A stretch of 34,052 nucleotides of DNA, taken from positions 1 through 34,052 of the forward strand of contig NZ_NFGZ01000034.1 in the NCBI RefSeq assembly GCF_002159175.1, read 5' to 3'. Positions 32,064 to 34,052 of this stretch are shown here, piece after piece. Source of the stretch: Flavonifractor sp. An92. GTDB lineage: Bacteria > Bacillota > Clostridia > Oscillospirales > Oscillospiraceae. Each line of letters opens with the position of its first letter. The stretch's first letter is position 1. Position numbers and translations under genes: made by a program. The notes beneath the pieces are model-generated. The model was not told the DNA's origin. It searched no databases and saw nothing but the letters and a program-made list of their open reading frames with translations.

Positions 32064-33593
32064 TTAACGGGTCATATCCTCAAAATAGTCCGCCGACAGG
32101 AAGGTCACATGGTGCTTGAGAGCCGTGCGGAAAGAATCACCCACACCGCTGCCGTAGACCAGATAGTTTACGGTGGCGGTGACATTTTTGCCCACTTTTC
32201 CGCCGAACTTCTGAACTAGCTCCTGGACCTCCTCCACGGTATAGCCCTCCAGCTCGCCCTTGACCACGAATTTCTTACCCTTGAAACGGCTATCGAAGGT
32301 CTCCGGCACGAAGCGCCGCACGGGCGGACGCACCACCACCGATTCCTCCACCTGCCGGATCAGCGCCTTCAGCTCGTCCCCATGCTGCTGCGCATAGTCC
32401 ATCGCAAAATGATCGACATCAAAGTTCTCTTCGGTGATAGACTCCAACTCTTCACCCAGAGGGTTGTGTTCCTCCAGATACTCCGCCAGAGCCTGACTCA
32501 TCAGGGACTGGACCGGCTCGTCCAATTCCTCTAACTCCTCTTCGGTCAACGCACTGTAAAGGAAGGAGGCCAGAAGGTCAGCCCCACCCTCAGAGGAGCC
32601 AAAGTCAAACGAGTAGGTTCCGCACCAGGTAAACTGAGCCAGAAGGTTCAGACCATCGCTGGAGATGAGAAAATGCCAGGCGGAGTGGTCACCATAGCTC
32701 CAGGCCAGGTTCGGGCCGCTGTACTCATCCAGATCGAGATGGAGGAGCAGTTTCTTTTCCCGCATGGTCCGGCAGAGCTCGGAGTAGGAGGCCCTGTGGG
32801 CGGCAAAATAGGGGGCCAATACCGTATTCAGGCCCTGTACCAGATCGCCGAAGTCCCGCTTGCCGCCCAGGAGGAACCGATACCCCTCCTCTGTCTGCAG
32901 GATGCCGCTGCACTCTTCACCGGGCATGGGCGTGGCCGCCATAGCCGCCAAAAAGTCCGGGTCCAGCAGGGCCTGTTCCACCGTGGCGCGCTCCGCCTCG
33001 CCCCAGTCGCCCAGCAGGGTGATCGTGCCCTCAGCCTTGGCGGCGGGGGGCTTTTCCTTCGGGTGACGCCAGCCATAGGGGATCCAGTCCTCGTCCGGGA
33101 GCGGGTCCATCCGTTCATCCAGGCCAGAGAACTTGTCCAGTCTCAGGTTGCTGCTCCCGGCCGGAGAGTAGAGGATATTTCCAATACAGCCTTCGCCGTA
33201 TTCGATGTCCACATAGATGGCATAGAGCGCGATATTCAGCTCCGGTATGGCCTGGTCCAGTTCATCCAGGCAGACTTTTAACGCCGGATAGTCACATCTG
33301 GCCTCCGCGGCCGACACAACGAAAAAGGGCCGCTCCCGGTCCGTCTCCAGGCTCTCCCGGGCAAGGCTGGAGAGCTGTCCAGCTCTGAAACTCAGATCCT
33401 CTTCATCCTCCTCGTCCAGGGCTTCGTCGTCATAATCCTCGTCGTCGTCGAGATCAACGTCCTCATCTTCCTGTTCAGAATAGGAGCCAATCAGTTTTAC
33501 TGCGATTTTCTTCATGACCTCCGGGATGCGCGCAAATTCCTCCCGGCTGCCCATAATGGCTGCGGTATACTGCATCTCATACTCAACACTCAC
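32064..33593 (-). CDS. BRCT-domain protein with an acidic N-terminal region
   Basis: A 509-aa soluble protein. Residues ~40-70 are strikingly acidic (EDEDVDLDDDEDYDDEALDEEDEEDL split: EDEDVDLDDDEDYDDE, then ALDEEDEEDL). The middle ~350 residues are not recognised. The last ~75 residues form a BRCT domain: FKGKKFVVKGELEGY, EEVQELVQKFGGKV, TVNYLVYGSG and ALKHHVTFLSADYF match the usual beta-alpha order and the Gly-Gly turn. BRCT modules in bacteria mostly sit in DNA ligase LigA and bind DNA or partner proteins; this one has no ligase domains. The start is GTG with AAGGAGGT upstream. Monocistronic with its own promoter. Possible DNA-related role is an inference. Confidence 0.8.
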   Translation of the reverse strand: MSVEYEMQYTAAIMGSREEFARIPEVMKKIAVKLIGSYSEQEDEDVDLDDDEDYDDEALDEEDEEDLSFRAGQLSSLARESLETDRERPFFVVSAAEARCDYPALKVCLDELDQAIPELNIALYAIYVDIEYGEGCIGNILYSPAGSSNLRLDKFSGLDERMDPLPDEDWIPYGWRHPKEKPPAAKAEGTITLLGDWGEAERATVEQALLDPDFLAAMAATPMPGEECSGILQTEEGYRFLLGGKRDFGDLVQGLNTVLAPYFAAHRASYSELCRTMREKKLLLHLDLDEYSGPNLAWSYGDHSAWHFLISSDGLNLLAQFTWCGTYSFDFGSSEGGADLLASFLYSALTEEELEELDEPVQSLMSQALAEYLEEHNPLGEELESITEENFDVDHFAMDYAQQHGDELKALIRQVEESVVVRPPVRRFVPETFDSRFKGKKFVVKGELEGYTVEEVQELVQKFGGKVGKNVTATVNYLVYGSGVGDSFRTALKHHVTFLSADYFEDMTR

Positions 33594-33639
33594 AGGTCAG
33601 ACCTCCTTGTAATCGTGTGGAAACAGCTTTGCTGCTTTC

Positions 33640-33668
33640 ACTATATCCCAGATTGGTCTGTGTTTCAA
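33640..33668 (-). promoter_or_regulatory. Promoter of the BRCT protein gene
   Basis: Minus strand TTGAAA (33663-33668), 17 nt and TATAGT (33640-33645), about 45 nt before the GTG start. Confidence 0.7.
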
Positions 33669-33693
33669 GTATGCGCGCTGCATAGTATCCGGA

Positions 33694-33727
33694 CAAAACA
33701 AAAGCGGACAGATTTCTCTGTCCGCTT
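33694..33727 (-). terminator. Terminator after the 5S rRNA
   Basis: AAGCGGACAGA (33702-33712) pairs with TCTGTCCGCTT (33717-33727), 11 bp, 4-nt loop, followed on the minus strand by TTGTTTTG. Confidence 0.88.
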
Positions 33728-33730
33728 CGT

Positions 33731-33844
<114 letters not shown>

Positions 33845-33845
<1 letters not shown>

Positions 33846-33889
33846 TTACTTTTCTTTGAAAAGAAAAGTAAGCAAAAGAAACTTTCATC
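33845..33889 (+). repeat. Hairpin-tailed repeat, copy C, at the 5' edge of the 5S gene
   Basis: CTTACTTTTCTT / AAGAAAAGTAAG (12 bp, loop TGAA) followed by CAAAAGAAACTTTCATC. It is a diverged version of copy A with the same order and orientation on the plus strand. One arm meets the 5' end of the 5S gene, so the hairpin would be transcribed just ahead of the rRNA. Confidence 0.7.
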
Positions 33890-33943
33890 AACTTTCTTTT
33901 CCTTACCGTTCTTTTCAACGATAAGTCCTATTCAATTAAAAAG

Positions 33944-34018
33944 TGGTGACCCGTACCGGATTCGAACCGATGTTAACGGCGTGAGAGGCCGCTGTCTTAA
34001 CCACTTGACCAACGGGCC
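33944..34018 (-). tRNA. tRNA-Glu(CTC)
   Basis: Acceptor GGCCCGT pairs with ACGGGTC, discriminator A, with an encoded CCA end (33944-33946). T arm CGGTTCGAATCCG. The anticodon loop CTCTCAC gives CTC, reading GAG. Transcribed toward the 5S gene, with about 98 nt between them. Confidence 0.95.
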
Positions 34019-34021
34019 ATT

Positions 34022-34052
34022 TGGTGCGCCTTCAGGGATTCGAACCCGGGAC
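34022..34052 (-). tRNA. Partial tRNA (3' end only)
   Basis: The 3' part of a tRNA cut by the window edge: T loop GGGTTCGAATCCC, acceptor 3' strand AAGGCGC, discriminator A and encoded CCA (34022-34024). The anticodon is outside the window, so the isotype cannot be read; a 5' end of GCGCCTT would be expected. Confidence 0.85.

Overview
The window looks like a chromosomal segment of a GC-rich, spore-forming, anaerobic gut Firmicute, most likely of the Oscillospiraceae (Flavonifractor/Lawsonibacter-like). That placement is inferred from gene content: HrcA/CIRCE heat shock control, yqfCD and spoVAD/spoVAE sporulation genes, a flavodiiron protein with rubredoxin, SLH surface proteins, a two-subunit class I fumarase and PadR/DUF2812 genes. 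The left edge is a contig end: bases 1-39 are pure C, probably artefactual.

Layout. 56-1648 (-) is an oligopeptide/nickel-type binding lipoprotein, followed by a gene-free AT-rich gap. 2134-3357 (-) is an SLH-domain exported protein with a probable 1-nt frame error at its 3' end. A tRNA-Ser(CGA) (-) and a + operon diverge from a shared promoter region; the operon encodes a class I glutamine-amidotransferase-like hydrolase, xanthine phosphoribosyltransferase and fumarase alpha and beta, and ends at a strong bidirectional terminator. From 6536 to 15011 everything is on the minus strand: hrcA-grpE-dnaK-dnaJ behind a perfect CIRCE operator, then a GT39 mannosyltransferase, a PHP phosphatase and rpiB. 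A 410-bp dnaK-dnaJ spacer contains two ~134-bp degenerate tandem units. 15124-18520 (-) is a cysteine desulfurase, MATE exporter and MBL hydrolase operon, divergent from the flavodiiron protein-rubredoxin operon (+), an O2/NO detoxification pair.

20123-20902 (-) is an N-acetylmuramoyl-L-alanine amidase, divergent from a sporulation run yqfC-yqfD-spoVAD-spoVAE (+). 24099-26262 (-) is an SLH-anchored 5'-nucleotidase-family protein whose signal peptide and body are in different frames. 26768-30450 (-) is a compact operon of padR, two paralogous DUF2812 membrane proteins and a type I asparaginase. Its promoter carries two copies of a TATATC-N7-GATATA operator, one exactly between -35 and -10, so the operon is probably autorepressed. 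sfsA (-) and a DUF1643 gene (+) diverge. A 509-aa acidic protein with a C-terminal BRCT domain follows (-). The right edge holds a minus-strand stable-RNA cluster: a partial tRNA, tRNA-Glu(CTC) and 5S rRNA with its terminator.

Most of the window is core metabolism and stress or sporulation functions. The parts least explained by known biology are the PadR-DUF2812-asparaginase operon, the BRCT protein, the GT39 enzyme with an inserted discoidin-like domain, the repeats between dnaK and dnaJ, a small hairpin-tailed repeat family near the 5S gene, and the two frame-broken SLH genes. I found no transposase, CRISPR array, integrase or clear attachment site.
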